Positions 51,665-61,095 of a stretch of DNA of 64,000 bases are shown piece after piece. The notes under the pieces were generated by a model, which was given only the letters and a program-made list of their open reading frames with translations, had not been told where the DNA came from and searched no databases. A program made the position numbers and the translations under genes. Within the stretch, counting starts at the first letter, position 1, and each line of letters starts with the position of its first letter. The stretch comes from Rhodococcoides fascians A25f (GTDB lineage: Bacteria; Actinomycetota; Actinomycetes; Mycobacteriales; Mycobacteriaceae), in the NCBI RefSeq assembly GCF_000760935.2, contig NZ_CP049744.1:3379501-3443500 (forward strand). Direction: 5' to 3'.

Positions 51665-52852
51665 TCAGATCTCGTCGATCACCAGACTGTTGCCGCCGGA
51701 CTGCTTGGACCGGTACATCGCGGCGTCCGCCGTGCGTGCCGCTCTACCGACCACCGACGTACCCACGTCCCACAGGGCCGAGTCCTCCCGCAGCAGAGCC
51801 ATGCCGACGCTCACGGTGACGGGGATGTCGTCCCGGTGGTCGCAGAGCACCCGAACGATGTCGAAGCCGAGATCGACCATCACCTTCGCGTCACCGACCA
51901 GGGCGACGAGGAATTCTTCGCCGCCGGTTCGGGCGAGGACTCCCCCCTGGTGCCGAACCAGGCGACGCAGTCGGTCGGCGACTCGAACGATCACGTCGTC
52001 GCCGCGGCTGTGTCCGAATCGGTCGTTGACGGACTTGAACTTGTCGATGTCGACGACCATGAACGCCATCGACATATCCCGATAGTTGGCCTGCTGCCAC
52101 AGGTCCAACAGTTCGCTGTCGATGCCTCGCCGGTTGTACACCCCGGTCAGTGGATCGAGGACCGAACGCTTGGCGTCGTTGGACAGCGTCGTCCACGCCA
52201 CCTGAGCGAACACCGGCACTCCCACGGTCGCCAGGAGCAGCACAACGGTGGCGGTCGCGACAGCGGGCCCGTCGATGTAGTCCACATCGTCGTTCATCAC
52301 CGTCACGAAAGTGCGGATACCGAAGCCGACGATGAACGTGGCGGTCCACACCAAGTGCGCCACCAGCAGGCGTGGACTCAGGAAGTAGGTGCACAGTGCG
52401 CCCGTGATGGCGAACAGAACTGTTCCGATGAGTGAGGCGATGGGGTCGTACAGAATCAATACCGAGGTCGTGAGAATGTCGCCGAAGGCGAGAAAGCCGA
52501 TGAACCACGTCTTTCCAGGGATCGGCCCGAGCACACACCGAGCGGCGACGGCAACCTGGATCACGAGCACCAGCGCGACCCAACCGATCGCAGTCGTTCC
52601 GCGAGGCCCCAGGTCACTGAAGAGCATCAGGATCGAGGTCAGCGCGTACATCATCGTTGCCGTGCCGAAGACGACCCGAATGATTCCGGTCAGCGGGCGG
52701 GTCGATCTGTGGTTGAGAATCCACTCGAAATCGTGCGGCGCTCGATACCAGTCGGAGGTGGCAGCAGCGAGTTTGGCCAACACACCTCGACGGTGTCGGC
52801 CGGAACGCCGGAGGGAGGCAACCTCATCGAAGTCGCGACCGCCTGATGCCAT
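51665..52852 (-). CDS. membrane diguanylate cyclase (GGDEF domain)
   Basis: 395 aa. About six transmembrane helices (residues 55-220) are followed by a GGDEF domain: DPLTGVYNRRG at its start, DIDKFKSVNDRFGHSRGDD for substrate and metal, and the catalytic RTGGEEF. The signature is intact, so it should make cyclic di-GMP. There is no EAL or HD-GYP domain. ATG 52852 has GGTGGGAG eight nt upstream and is preferred over GTG 52867. No similar gene is at this place in the M. tuberculosis order as I recall it, so it may be an insertion between ligA and the MetE-like gene. Confidence 0.92.
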   Translation of the reverse strand: MASGGRDFDEVASLRRSGRHRRGVLAKLAAATSDWYRAPHDFEWILNHRSTRPLTGIIRVVFGTATMMYALTSILMLFSDLGPRGTTAIGWVALVLVIQVAVAARCVLGPIPGKTWFIGFLAFGDILTTSVLILYDPIASLIGTVLFAITGALCTYFLSPRLLVAHLVWTATFIVGFGIRTFVTVMNDDVDYIDGPAVATATVVLLLATVGVPVFAQVAWTTLSNDAKRSVLDPLTGVYNRRGIDSELLDLWQQANYRDMSMAFMVVDIDKFKSVNDRFGHSRGDDVIVRVADRLRRLVRHQGGVLARTGGEEFLVALVGDAKVMVDLGFDIVRVLCDHRDDIPVTVSVGMALLREDSALWDVGTSVVGRAARTADAAMYRSKQSGGNSLVIDEI

Positions 52853-52985
52853 GTTCCGAACTCCCACCGATTCGATAGACCCCCGACGGCCATGTGAATA
52901 GTGTCACACCTGTTCGACGTCCCAATACTCGTGGGGCGCGAGGTGGCGGAGTCAGCGCCCGGTCACTCGAAGCGACTGTGCGATC

Positions 52986-54005
52986 TCACAACGAATCGGG
53001 CGAGTCGGCGAATGCGGCGGCCACATCGCGGGCGAGTCCTGTTGCGCGACGGGCCCACTCCGGCGTGCTGCCGGCCAGACCGCAACTGGGCGTCACCGAA
53101 ATCTGTGATGCGAGCACAGAACGATCGAACCCGAGGCGGTCGATCAAGGTCACACCCGGCTCCGCGAGTTCCCGCCAACCCGTGGGCCGCTCGGGGGCCA
53201 CCGCTGGAATCAAGCCGAGCATCAGCGTCTTTCCCGTCTGCAGCAACTCGCCGATCCCGTCGAAGTCGGTGCGGCGCAGTCCGGTCGCGTCCACGGCAAC
53301 CGCAGCCGCTCGCGAGCGACGAAGCAGATCGAAAGGGACATCGGAGTCGCAGCAATGCACCACGACCGGGAGCGCAATGGTCTCCATCAGCGAGTCGAGC
53401 AGTTCGAGTGCATCGGGTTCGGGAACCGAACGCACGGTATCGAGCCCGGTGATCCCGGTCAGGCTGCCGGCCAGAACGGCTGCGAGACTGGGTTCGTCGA
53501 GCTGGACCACGACGTCGACGCCGAGCCGACGCGCCACCTCCGCGCAGTGCACCCGAAGCCCCTCACCGAGGGCTTCGGTGAAATGCCGGACGGCTCCGCG
53601 GTCGGTCAAAGCCCGATGCCCGTGCCGAAGTTCGACATTGGCTGCCATGGTGAACGGTCCCGCGGCCTGAACCTTGATCGTGCGGCCGCTGCCGCGAAGC
53701 CCCGAGACCTCCCACAGTTCCTCGAGCACATCGAGGTCCTCGGCGAGAAAATCGCCGGCCCGACGACCGGCAAGCATCGGACGGGGTACGACCCGATATC
53801 CGGACGTGCGCACGTCGAGTTCGACGTCCACCATGATGGCTCCGGTGCGCCCGATCGTGTCCGCACCCAGTCCGCGTGCCGGGAGCTCGACGATGTGCGG
53901 TAACTCGTCGAACTCACCGAGGACGATTGCGGCAGCCTCACGGATGTCGGTACCCGGCCAGGAACCGATACCGGTTGCAAGTCCTGCGAAATCGCTCGCG
54001 GTCAC
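52986..54005 (-). CDS. MetE-core protein (C-terminal domain of cobalamin-independent methionine synthase)
   Basis: 339 aa, matching only the catalytic C-terminal half of MetE (full length about 750). Begins [14 protein letters not shown]. Zinc ligands are present: VVVHCCDSD and the later [15 protein letters not shown]. Core-only proteins may use methyl donors other than polyglutamyl folate, or lack methionine synthase activity. The M. tuberculosis homologue is Rv3015c. The GTG overlaps the mnmA stop (GTGA), so it is translated with the tRNA thiolation gene. Confidence 0.88.
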   Translation of the reverse strand: MTASDFAGLATGIGSWPGTDIREAAAIVLGEFDELPHIVELPARGLGADTIGRTGAIMVDVELDVRTSGYRVVPRPMLAGRRAGDFLAEDLDVLEELWEVSGLRGSGRTIKVQAAGPFTMAANVELRHGHRALTDRGAVRHFTEALGEGLRVHCAEVARRLGVDVVVQLDEPSLAAVLAGSLTGITGLDTVRSVPEPDALELLDSLMETIALPVVVHCCDSDVPFDLLRRSRAAAVAVDATGLRRTDFDGIGELLQTGKTLMLGLIPAVAPERPTGWRELAEPGVTLIDRLGFDRSVLASQISVTPSCGLAGSTPEWARRATGLARDVAAAFADSPDSL

Positions 54006-55090
54006 TCGCGCTCGGATCGAGTGCCCGAGATGGTCGAGCTGCCGATGACGATGTCTCCGTGAATGTCCTTGCGGTACAACACCGCTGCCTGCCCCTTGGC
54101 AACTCCGGTGAGTGGAGCGCGCAACTGGATCTCCACCCCGTCGCCGACTGCCTCGGCGACGGCGTCGGTCAGCCCGCCGTGCGCGCGAACCTGGACGATG
54201 CACTCGATGGGACCGGTCGGGGCGACGCCTTCGGTCCACACCGCACGGTCTCCGCTGATGGCCCAGACATCGAGCTTCTGCGCGGAACCGACCATGACGG
54301 TGCCGCTGTCGGGCTCGATCGAGGTGACATAGCGCGGGCGGCCGTCGGCGGCAGGCCCTTCGACTCCGAGTCCCTTGCGTTGTCCGATGGTGAAACCGTG
54401 CACACCGTCGTGGTCGGCCAGTTCGACTCCGGTGTCGGAGTCGACGACCTTGCCCGGGCGCACTCCGATGTGTGCGCCGAGGAAGGCGCGGGTGTCCCCC
54501 GAGGGGATGAAGCAGATGTCGTGGCTGTCCGGCTTGTCCGCAACGGCCAGCCCGCGCTCGGCTGCCTCCTCGCGGATCTCGGACTTGGGAGTGTCGCCGA
54601 TGGGGAACATCGCACGCGAGAGTTGGCCCTGGTTGAGCACGGCCAAGACGTAGGACTGGTCCTTGTCCGCGTCCACGGCCCGGCGTAGCACTCCGTCGTG
54701 CAGCTGGGCATAGTGTCCGGTGGCCACGGCGTCGAAGCCCAGTGCAAGAGCCCGGTCCGCCAGCGCGGAGAACTTGATCTTCTCGTTGCACCGCAGGCAG
54801 GGGTTGGGAGTTTCGCCCGCTGCGTACGACGCCACGAAGTCGTCGATGACGTCCTCTTTGAATCGGTCGGCGAAATCCCAGACGTAGAAGGGTATTCCGA
54901 GTACGTCGGCGGCTCGGCGAGCGTCACCGGCGTCCTCTTTCGAGCAGCAGCCGCGCGAACCCGTGCGAAGCGCACCGGGAGCGGTCGACAGGGCCAGGTG
55001 AACGCCGACGACATCGTGGCCTTCGTCCACGGCACGAGCCGCGGCCACCGCCGAGTCGACTCCTCCGCTCATAGCAGCCAGAACACGCAT
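54002..55090 (-). CDS. mnmA: tRNA-specific 2-thiouridylase
   Basis: 362 aa. It thiolates the wobble uridine of tRNA for Lys, Glu and Gln. The PP-loop is [12 protein letters not shown] (residues 6-17). The catalytic Cys pair is C98 (PNPCLRC) and C193 ([10 protein letters not shown]). Sulphur comes from a cysteine desulfurase, and such a gene lies immediately upstream with a 1-nt overlap (TGATG). Confidence 0.97.
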   Translation of the reverse strand: MRVLAAMSGGVDSAVAAARAVDEGHDVVGVHLALSTAPGALRTGSRGCCSKEDAGDARRAADVLGIPFYVWDFADRFKEDVIDDFVASYAAGETPNPCLRCNEKIKFSALADRALALGFDAVATGHYAQLHDGVLRRAVDADKDQSYVLAVLNQGQLSRAMFPIGDTPKSEIREEAAERGLAVADKPDSHDICFIPSGDTRAFLGAHIGVRPGKVVDSDTGVELADHDGVHGFTIGQRKGLGVEGPAADGRPRYVTSIEPDSGTVMVGSAQKLDVWAISGDRAVWTEGVAPTGPIECIVQVRAHGGLTDAVAEAVGDGVEIQLRAPLTGVAKGQAAVLYRKDIHGDIVIGSSTISGTRSERE

Positions 55091-56328
55091 CAGCGATTTC
55101 CTCCTCGAGCTCCGACGCCGGCCAATCCGGCGGCACGAGCACGTTCGACGACCTGCGGCAGCGCCGCAAGCACAGTGGTGACGTCTTCATCGGACGATCC
55201 GGTCCCCAGGGAGAACCGCAACGATCCACGGGCCACGCCAGGATCGAGGCCGAGCGCGATCAGTACGTGGCTGGCACTGGCCACGCCCGCAGTACAAGCG
55301 GAGCCCGTCGAGCATTCTATTCCTGCGGCGTCGAGCAGCATCAACAGCGAATCGCCCTCACAGCCGGGAAACGTGAAATGAACGTTTCCTGCCAACCGGT
55401 CGTCACCCTCGGGACCATTGAGGATGACGTCGGGAACTGTGTCTCGAATTCCGGCGATCAACCGATCACGCAATGCACTCAGTTCGGCACGGTGCCGTGA
55501 CGCATTCTGGGTGGTCGACCGCAGCGCAGCTGCCATGGCGACGACGCCTGCGGTATCCGGAGTGCCCGAACGCACGTCTCGCTCGTGGCCACCGCCGTGG
55601 AACAACGGAACACACGAAACCTGACGACCGAGCAGGAGTGCGCCGACGCCCTGGGGTCCACCGAACTTGTGCGCGGCGATGCTCAGCGCAGACAGACCGC
55701 TGTCCGCGAAACTCACGGGCAGATGCGGGACAGCTTGGATCGCGTCACTGTGCATCGGGACGCCGTATTCGGCGGCGACGGCTGCCAGCTCGGTGATCGG
55801 CATGACGGTACCGATCTCGTTGTTCGCCCACATCACGGTGACGAGGGCAGTCTCGTCCGCGTGCAGGGCCAGTTCCGCTCTCAATACCTCGGGAGTCACC
55901 CGGCCGTCGGTGTCGACCGGGAGCCACGTGACAACCGCGCCGTCGTGGGCGACCAGCCATTCCACGGCGTCGAGTACGGCATGGTGTTCGACCGAGCTCG
56001 CGATGATTCTGGTCAACGTGGGGTCGGAGTCACGGCGCGCGGCAAAGATGCCCTTCACGGCGAGGTTGTCGCTTTCGGTGCCACCGGAGGTGAAGATCAC
56101 CTCGGACGGGCGCGCGCCGAGGTCCGCGGCTATCGACTCGCGAGATTCCTCCACCCGACGCCGGGCCGATCGGCCGGAGGTGTGCAGCGAGGACGCGTTT
56201 CCGACGGTGGTGAACACAGAGTTCATCGCCTCGATCGCACTCGGCAACATCGGGGTCGTTGCTGCGTGATCGAGGTACACCGGTGGCCGAGACGGGACGG
56301 TAGCAGTCGTACTGCGCACAGAAGGCAT
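55090..56328 (-). CDS. iscS: cysteine desulfurase (IscS/NifS family)
   Basis: 412 aa PLP enzyme that takes sulphur from cysteine. [11 protein letters not shown] opens the fold. The PLP Lys is K221 in [10 protein letters not shown], and the persulphide Cys lies in [11 protein letters not shown]. Its coupling to mnmA indicates tRNA thiolation as the main client, although Fe-S assembly is also possible. The usual NifS N-terminus begins about 15 residues after the annotated ATG, so the first residues are an extension or a start further in is used. Confidence 0.96.
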   Translation of the reverse strand: MPSVRSTTATVPSRPPVYLDHAATTPMLPSAIEAMNSVFTTVGNASSLHTSGRSARRRVEESRESIAADLGARPSEVIFTSGGTESDNLAVKGIFAARRDSDPTLTRIIASSVEHHAVLDAVEWLVAHDGAVVTWLPVDTDGRVTPEVLRAELALHADETALVTVMWANNEIGTVMPITELAAVAAEYGVPMHSDAIQAVPHLPVSFADSGLSALSIAAHKFGGPQGVGALLLGRQVSCVPLFHGGGHERDVRSGTPDTAGVVAMAAALRSTTQNASRHRAELSALRDRLIAGIRDTVPDVILNGPEGDDRLAGNVHFTFPGCEGDSLLMLLDAAGIECSTGSACTAGVASASHVLIALGLDPGVARGSLRFSLGTGSSDEDVTTVLAALPQVVERARAAGLAGVGARGGNR

Positions 56329-56411
56329 AACAGGCTAGACGATACCCGCTGCCCGGAGCGCGGACCTACCTGCGCAAGGCGGGTCCGCACTCACGTCGGT
56401 CGACGCTTCGG

Positions 56412-57323
56412 TCAGGCTGCCGCAACCGTCGGCGCACTCGGGCGGCGCTCGGCTTCGGCCACGACCTCGCGCACTGTGACCTGGTGCACTGTGGGGTCGT
56501 ACACGTCGTCGCGACGAATTGCCACCTCACAGCGGCGAGCGAGGTCGCGCCGGTCGCTGCCGGGTGCCTCCGGTGCCGTGAACTCCACTTCCGCCCGCAG
56601 TCCTCGAAGTCGGAAGATCCGGCCGATGGAGGCGCCGATGGTTTCGTCTCCGACGAAGCAGGTCGCCGTGGTCTGCTCTCCGGTTCGGTCGAGGTACCGC
56701 AACCGGATCGGCTGCACCCAGGTCTCGGAATCGATGGCCGCCTGCAACAACGCCGGGCGCAGCGAGCCGTAGGCGCGCCCACACCAGGTGGTGGCCTCGG
56801 GGAAAACGACGACCGATCCACCTGCTCGGACTCGTTCGGCCACCTGCTCGACGACACCGGGCAGCTGATGCAGGCGGGCTCGATCGATGGGGAGCACCTT
56901 CATGGCCCGCGCCAGCCGTCCGAGCACCGGCCAGTCGACCAAGTCGGCGCGCGCAACGAAGGTCGAGGGCCGGACAGCGGTGAGCACAACGACATCGGTC
57001 CAGGAGATGTGCCCGGAGACATGCAGAGCTCCCCCGGATGTTCGAGATCGTTCCCGTTCCGAGCGGGCATCGAGGACTGTGAGGTCGATGCCGATCGCCA
57101 GCAACAGCATCCGAGAGCCGAGACGCGTCAGCGAACGACGAACCCGAGGAAAGGGCACGCCGAGTACGACCAACACCGGCAGCAATCCGAACGCAGTCAG
57201 TGCCAGCACGACGCGCAGGACGAGAACGATCCGTCTCACCGTCGGCGGGTTCTTCGGTAGACAACCGTCACCGCACGGCGACGACGGCATCCACGCATGA
57301 GCGTGCACGATCGGCTGCGTCAC
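56412..57323 (-). CDS. 1-acyl-glycerol-3-phosphate acyltransferase-like (PlsC/OlsA-like)
   Basis: 303 aa. One or two hydrophobic helices at about 31-58 anchor it to the membrane. Acyltransferase motif I is HISWTD (H105-x4-D110); motif III is FPEATTW (174-180) in place of the usual FPEGT. It moves an acyl chain to a lysolipid. The GTG start overlaps the stop of the GNAT gene (GTGA). With that neighbour it resembles the OlsA/OlsB pair of ornithine-lipid synthesis, OlsA being the second acylation; that is inference. Confidence 0.9.
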   Translation of the reverse strand: MTQPIVHAHAWMPSSPCGDGCLPKNPPTVRRIVLVLRVVLALTAFGLLPVLVVLGVPFPRVRRSLTRLGSRMLLLAIGIDLTVLDARSERERSRTSGGALHVSGHISWTDVVVLTAVRPSTFVARADLVDWPVLGRLARAMKVLPIDRARLHQLPGVVEQVAERVRAGGSVVVFPEATTWCGRAYGSLRPALLQAAIDSETWVQPIRLRYLDRTGEQTTATCFVGDETIGASIGRIFRLRGLRAEVEFTAPEAPGSDRRDLARRCEVAIRRDDVYDPTVHQVTVREVVAEAERRPSAPTVAAA

Positions 57324-58138
57324 CGGGCACCCGACTCGAATGTCGTTGCAGCCGAACGCAACCGATCGAGGTAGCGGGTGTTGGCCTCGTGCAGCCCGAG
57401 CAGCGCGACGAAATCCGCCACACCGAAGTCGGGGTCGTGTGCAGGCTCACCACAGATGGAGGCCCCGAGTCGGAGGTATCCGTTCATCAACGGCGGCATG
57501 GACGTTCGCTTCGCAGGTGCGATGTCGACCAGGTCGACTCCGTCGACGACGACCGGAGCGTAGGGCCGGACCCGTCGATCGGGCGTCGTTGCATGCTTGT
57601 CCAACAAGCGATCTCGAACGCTTCGGACATTGGCCCCGAGAGGTTCACCCGGTGCGGATTGCATGGGAACCGACACGCAGCCCATCACCCATTCGTACCC
57701 CGTCACATCGAGGTAGTGCAGTATTCCCGCCCACATCAGGCCGAGAACCGATCCGGATCGATGGTCGGGATGCACTGCGGCTCTGCCCATTTCGACGATG
57801 TTCATACCGACGGGATCGAGCGCGGAGATATCGAATTCGGTTGCCGTGTAGTAGCCGCCTGCGGCCACCGCAGCCGGTGGCGGCAACATGCGGTAGCAGC
57901 CGACGAACGTGTCGGTCCACTGGTCACGGACGAGGAGGTGGTCACAGAATTCGTCGAACCGATCGGCGTCGAGGCCGTCGGGGTCGGTGGGAACAGCAAA
58001 TCCCGGCTCGGACGCGAACACGTCGTAGCGCAAACGCTGCGCCGCGAGTCGGTGCTCCGGGTCGGTGGACAACACGAGTGAATAGCGGTCGGTGGCCGGG
58101 ACGATCGATGCAGTCGAGCTCATGACGGAAGTGGTCAT
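57320..58138 (-). CDS. GNAT acyltransferase, OlsB-like (ornithine N-acyltransferase candidate)
   Basis: 272 aa. The sequence has the OlsB/hemolysin-type GNAT pattern: AAQRLRYDVFASEPGF at the start, DEFCDHLLVRD, VGCYRMLPP, and EMGRAAVHPDHRSGSVLGLMWAGI, which forms the acyl-donor site. OlsB proteins transfer a 3-hydroxyacyl chain from ACP to the alpha-amino group of ornithine to give lyso-ornithine lipid. The neighbour encodes a PlsC-type enzyme. The alternative is another N-acyl amino acid synthase. Confidence 0.85.
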   Translation of the reverse strand: MTTSVMSSTASIVPATDRYSLVLSTDPEHRLAAQRLRYDVFASEPGFAVPTDPDGLDADRFDEFCDHLLVRDQWTDTFVGCYRMLPPPAAVAAGGYYTATEFDISALDPVGMNIVEMGRAAVHPDHRSGSVLGLMWAGILHYLDVTGYEWVMGCVSVPMQSAPGEPLGANVRSVRDRLLDKHATTPDRRVRPYAPVVVDGVDLVDIAPAKRTSMPPLMNGYLRLGASICGEPAHDPDFGVADFVALLGLHEANTRYLDRLRSAATTFESGAR

Positions 58139-58231
58139 GAGGTGTGTCTAACGAGCCAGGAAGACTACCGAGCGTCGACAGGGGAACGTGTCGGAAGAGT
58201 TTGCATGAACAAGGTTGCCCCGACTCACCGG

Positions 58232-58269
58232 AGAAGGCCCCCACCGTCGACGCGGTGAGGGCCTTCTCG
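58232..58269 (-). terminator. hairpin terminator after etfA
   Basis: GAGAAGGCCC pairs with GGGCCTTCTC, extended inward by ACCG/CGGT with one mismatch; it lies 18 nt beyond the etfA stop and upstream of the GNAT gene. Confidence 0.75.
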
Positions 58270-58286
58270 CAGAACAGCGACTGTCG

Positions 58287-59243
58287 CTATCCCTTGTGCT
58301 TCTTGACTGCGTCCGTCAGCTGCGGCGCGACGTTGAACAGGTCCCCGACGATGCCGTAGTCGGCGATCTCGAAGATGGGAGCCTCTTCGTCCTTGTTCAC
58401 TGCGACGATGGTCTTCGAGGTCTGCATTCCGGCCCGGTGCTGGATGGCTCCGGAAATGCCGAGTGCAACGTACAGCTGCGGGGAGACGGTCTTACCCGTC
58501 TGGCCCACCTGGAACTGGCCGGGGTAGTAGCCGGAGTCGACGGCGGCGCGCGAGGCACCGACTGCGGCACCGAGTGAATCGGCGAGCTCCTCGACGACCG
58601 AGAACTTGTCGGCGCTGCCGACGCCACGTCCACCGGAGACGACGACCGTCGCCTCGGTGAGCTCTGGACGGTCGCCGCCCACGATCGGGTCACGCGAGGT
58701 GACCTTGACGGTGCCGTCTTCCTGCGCCGGGACCTCGACGGTTTCGCGAGTTCCTGCTCCGGCCTTCGGCTCGGCCTCGACTGCGCCGGGACGCAGTGAG
58801 ATGACCGGAACGTCGCCGTTGGCCTTGGCCTCGACGGTGAACGCGCCGCCGAAGATCGAGTAGACGGCACTGCCGTCGTCGTTCAGCGACACGACGTCGT
58901 TGTGGTAGCCCGAGCCCAGGCGCGCTGCGAGCCGTCCCGCAACTTCCTTGCCCTCGATCGTGGCCGCGGTGATGATCGCCGCAGGCGAGACCGACTCCGC
59001 GAGTGCCGACAGCACGTCGACCTTCGGCGTGACCAGGAATCCGTCGATGTCGTCGGACTCGGCGGCGTAGATCTTCTCGGCACCGGCTTCGGCCAGCGCA
59101 TCGGCGACCTTGTCGGTGGTGCCGACCGGGCCGGTGACGACCGCGGACGGCTCACCCAGTGCGCGAGCGGCGGTGATCAGCTCGGAGCTGACCTTCTTCA
59201 GTGTTCCCTCGACGTGCTCCACGAGCACGAGTACTTCTGCCAT
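58287..59243 (-). CDS. etfA: electron transfer flavoprotein subunit alpha
   Basis: 318 aa. It carries FAD and passes electrons from acyl-CoA dehydrogenases to the respiratory chain. The C-terminal FAD-binding half is clear: [26 protein letters not shown], and [17 protein letters not shown]. It lies 42 nt after etfB, one operon. Confidence 0.98.
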   Translation of the reverse strand: MAEVLVLVEHVEGTLKKVSSELITAARALGEPSAVVTGPVGTTDKVADALAEAGAEKIYAAESDDIDGFLVTPKVDVLSALAESVSPAAIITAATIEGKEVAGRLAARLGSGYHNDVVSLNDDGSAVYSIFGGAFTVEAKANGDVPVISLRPGAVEAEPKAGAGTRETVEVPAQEDGTVKVTSRDPIVGGDRPELTEATVVVSGGRGVGSADKFSVVEELADSLGAAVGASRAAVDSGYYPGQFQVGQTGKTVSPQLYVALGISGAIQHRAGMQTSKTIVAVNKDEEAPIFEIADYGIVGDLFNVAPQLTDAVKKHKG

Positions 59244-59285
59244 GACTTGCTCCTCGTTTGTCTTCGATTGCTCGGTGGGGCGGGA

Positions 59286-60086
59286 TCAGATGATCTTCTG
59301 GCCTACGAGGTAGGTGGCGATCTTGTCGCCGCCGTCGCCCTCGTCGGTGAGCCGCTCGCCGGCAGTCTTGGGAGGCTTGGGGGTCGACGAGGTAACCGTC
59401 GTGCCCGCATTGTCGACTCCGACGATGCCGTCCTCGACACCGATGTCGGCCAACGTGATGGTCTGCACCGTCTTCTTCTTGGCGGCCATGATGCCCTTGA
59501 AGGACGGGAACCGGGGCTCGTTGATCTTCTCGGTGACGCTCACGATGGCGGGCAGCGTGGCTTCGAGGCCGAAGATGCCCTCGTCGGTCTCGCGCTCGCC
59601 GGTGACCTTGCCGTCGGCGACGGTGAGCTTGCGCAGCTGCGTCAGTGCCGGGATCTGCAGGTATTCGGCAATGATCGCGGGGACTGCACCGGTGCGTCCG
59701 TCGGTGGCCTCGTTGCCGGCGATGATGAGATCGGCCGGCTCGTCGTTCTCGAATGCGACGTTGCCCAACGCCGCAGCCAGGGCGTACCCGGTCTGGATGG
59801 CGTCGGAGCCGTGCAGGCTCGGGTCGTTGAGGTGCACTGCACTGTCTGCACCCATCGACAGCGCCTTGCGAATCGCATCGGTGGCGCGATCGGGGCCTGC
59901 GGACAGCACCTTGACCTCACCGCCCTGGGCTTCCTTGATGAGCAATGCCTCTTCGACGGCCCGCTCGTTGATCTCGTCGAGGACGGCGTCGGCGGCCTCG
60001 CGATCGAGGGTGTAGTCACCGTCGGTGAGCTTGCGCTCGGACCACGTGTCTGGAACCTGCTTGATCAAAACAACGATGTTCGTCAT
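59286..60086 (-). CDS. etfB: electron transfer flavoprotein subunit beta
   Basis: 266 aa. It binds AMP and forms the heterodimer with EtfA. Family blocks: VVLIKQVPDTW at the N-terminus, DEINERAVEEALLIKE, the AMP loop DLIIAGNEATDGRTGAVPAI, and LPAIVSVTEKINEPRFPSFKGIM (positions about 180-202), which contains the recognition-loop region. It heads etfBA and is divergent from the methyltransferase gene. Confidence 0.98.
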   Translation of the reverse strand: MTNIVVLIKQVPDTWSERKLTDGDYTLDREAADAVLDEINERAVEEALLIKEAQGGEVKVLSAGPDRATDAIRKALSMGADSAVHLNDPSLHGSDAIQTGYALAAALGNVAFENDEPADLIIAGNEATDGRTGAVPAIIAEYLQIPALTQLRKLTVADGKVTGERETDEGIFGLEATLPAIVSVTEKINEPRFPSFKGIMAAKKKTVQTITLADIGVEDGIVGVDNAGTTVTSSTPKPPKTAGERLTDEGDGGDKIATYLVGQKII

Positions 60087-60293
60087 GGGTCTGCGTCGAC
60101 CTCCTGGTCATGTTCTGCTGATCGTGAGTGTTCTAACGGTTCGTGCAGTTCTGGTGGTGCAGTTCTACGGCCTGGGACGAGGTTACCTCACCGTAGTTAC
60201 TCATGGGTAACTTACCTCCTCGTCCGTCCGACCATACATCTGCGCCCCGACTGTTACGGAGACCACGTTGGCTTACCTCTCCCACGCCTCCAC

Positions 60294-60299
60294 TAACCT
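60294..60299 (+). promoter_or_regulatory. -10 box TAACCT, leaderless-type start of the methyltransferase gene
   Basis: TAACCT ends 7 nt before GTG 60307; no Shine-Dalgarno sequence. Confidence 0.5.
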
Positions 60300-60306
60300 T
60301 CCGTCG

Positions 60307-61095
60307 GTGAACGATTCTTCGGCTCAGGCACCGGTACCGGAACCACTCCCCCTCACCGGCGAGAGAACAGCGCCGGGTATCGCCGAGGAGAACTACTGGT
60401 TCCGCCGACACGAGGTGGTCTACCGAGCTCTGGTCGAGCGGTGCCGAGACCGCACCGTACTCGAGGCCGGATCGGGAGAAGGCTACGGAGCCAACATGAT
60501 TGCCGATGTTGCAACGCATGTCATCGGTCTCGACTACGACGCCTCTGCGGCCACGCACGTGCGTGCGCGTTACCCCCGGGTGACAATGCTGCGCGGCAAC
60601 CTCGACCGCCTTCCGTTCGCGGATTCCACCGTCGACGTCGTCGTCAACTTCCAAGTGATCGAGCACCTGTGGGACCAGGGCGCGTTCCTCGCCGAAGTGC
60701 ATCGGATTCTCAAACCCGGCGGCACGCTCTTGATCAGCACACCCAACCGGATCACGTTCTCGCCGGGCCGCGACACACCGCTCAACCCGTTCCACACCCG
60801 CGAACTCGACGCCGCCGAGCTGACCGAACTTCTCGTCGACGCTCGCCTCGAGGTAACCCAACTCACCGGGGTCCGACACGGTAGTACGTTGGCCGCCCTC
60901 GATGCCAAACACGGTGGCTCCTTCATCGACGCGCAGATCGAACGGGCTCTGGCAGGCGAGCCGTGGCCGACCGAGCTTGCCGAGGACGTCGCGGCGATCA
61001 CGATCGACGACTTCGAGATCGCCGCCGACCGCATCGACGAGAGCCTCGACCTGGTTGCAATCGCCAACAAGAGCTCGAGTTCGGTGATCGGGTGA
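60307..61095 (+). CDS. class I SAM-dependent methyltransferase (Rv3030-type, glucan methylation)
   Basis: 262 aa. The SAM-binding motif is VLEAGSGEGYGANM, followed by the acidic loop VIGLDYD, and DVVVNFQVIEHLWD at motif post-II. The next two genes encode a GH57 branching-type enzyme and an alpha-glucosyltransferase, the same trio as Rv3030-Rv3032 of mycobacteria, which takes part in making 6-O-methylglucose lipopolysaccharides; an O-methyltransferase on glucose residues is therefore likely. GTG 60307 is chosen for promoter spacing; TTG 60268 is an alternative. The stop overlaps the next start. Confidence 0.9.
   Translation: MNDSSAQAPVPEPLPLTGERTAPGIAEENYWFRRHEVVYRALVERCRDRTVLEAGSGEGYGANMIADVATHVIGLDYDASAATHVRARYPRVTMLRGNLDRLPFADSTVDVVVNFQVIEHLWDQGAFLAEVHRILKPGGTLLISTPNRITFSPGRDTPLNPFHTRELDAAELTELLVDARLEVTQLTGVRHGSTLAALDAKHGGSFIDAQIERALAGEPWPTELAEDVAAITIDDFEIAADRIDESLDLVAIANKSSSSVIG

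Noticed and set aside
59238..59285. A possible promoter between etfB and etfA
   Set aside because: The 42-nt gap has a ribosome-binding site for etfA but no convincing -10/-35 pair; one etfBA transcript is simpler.
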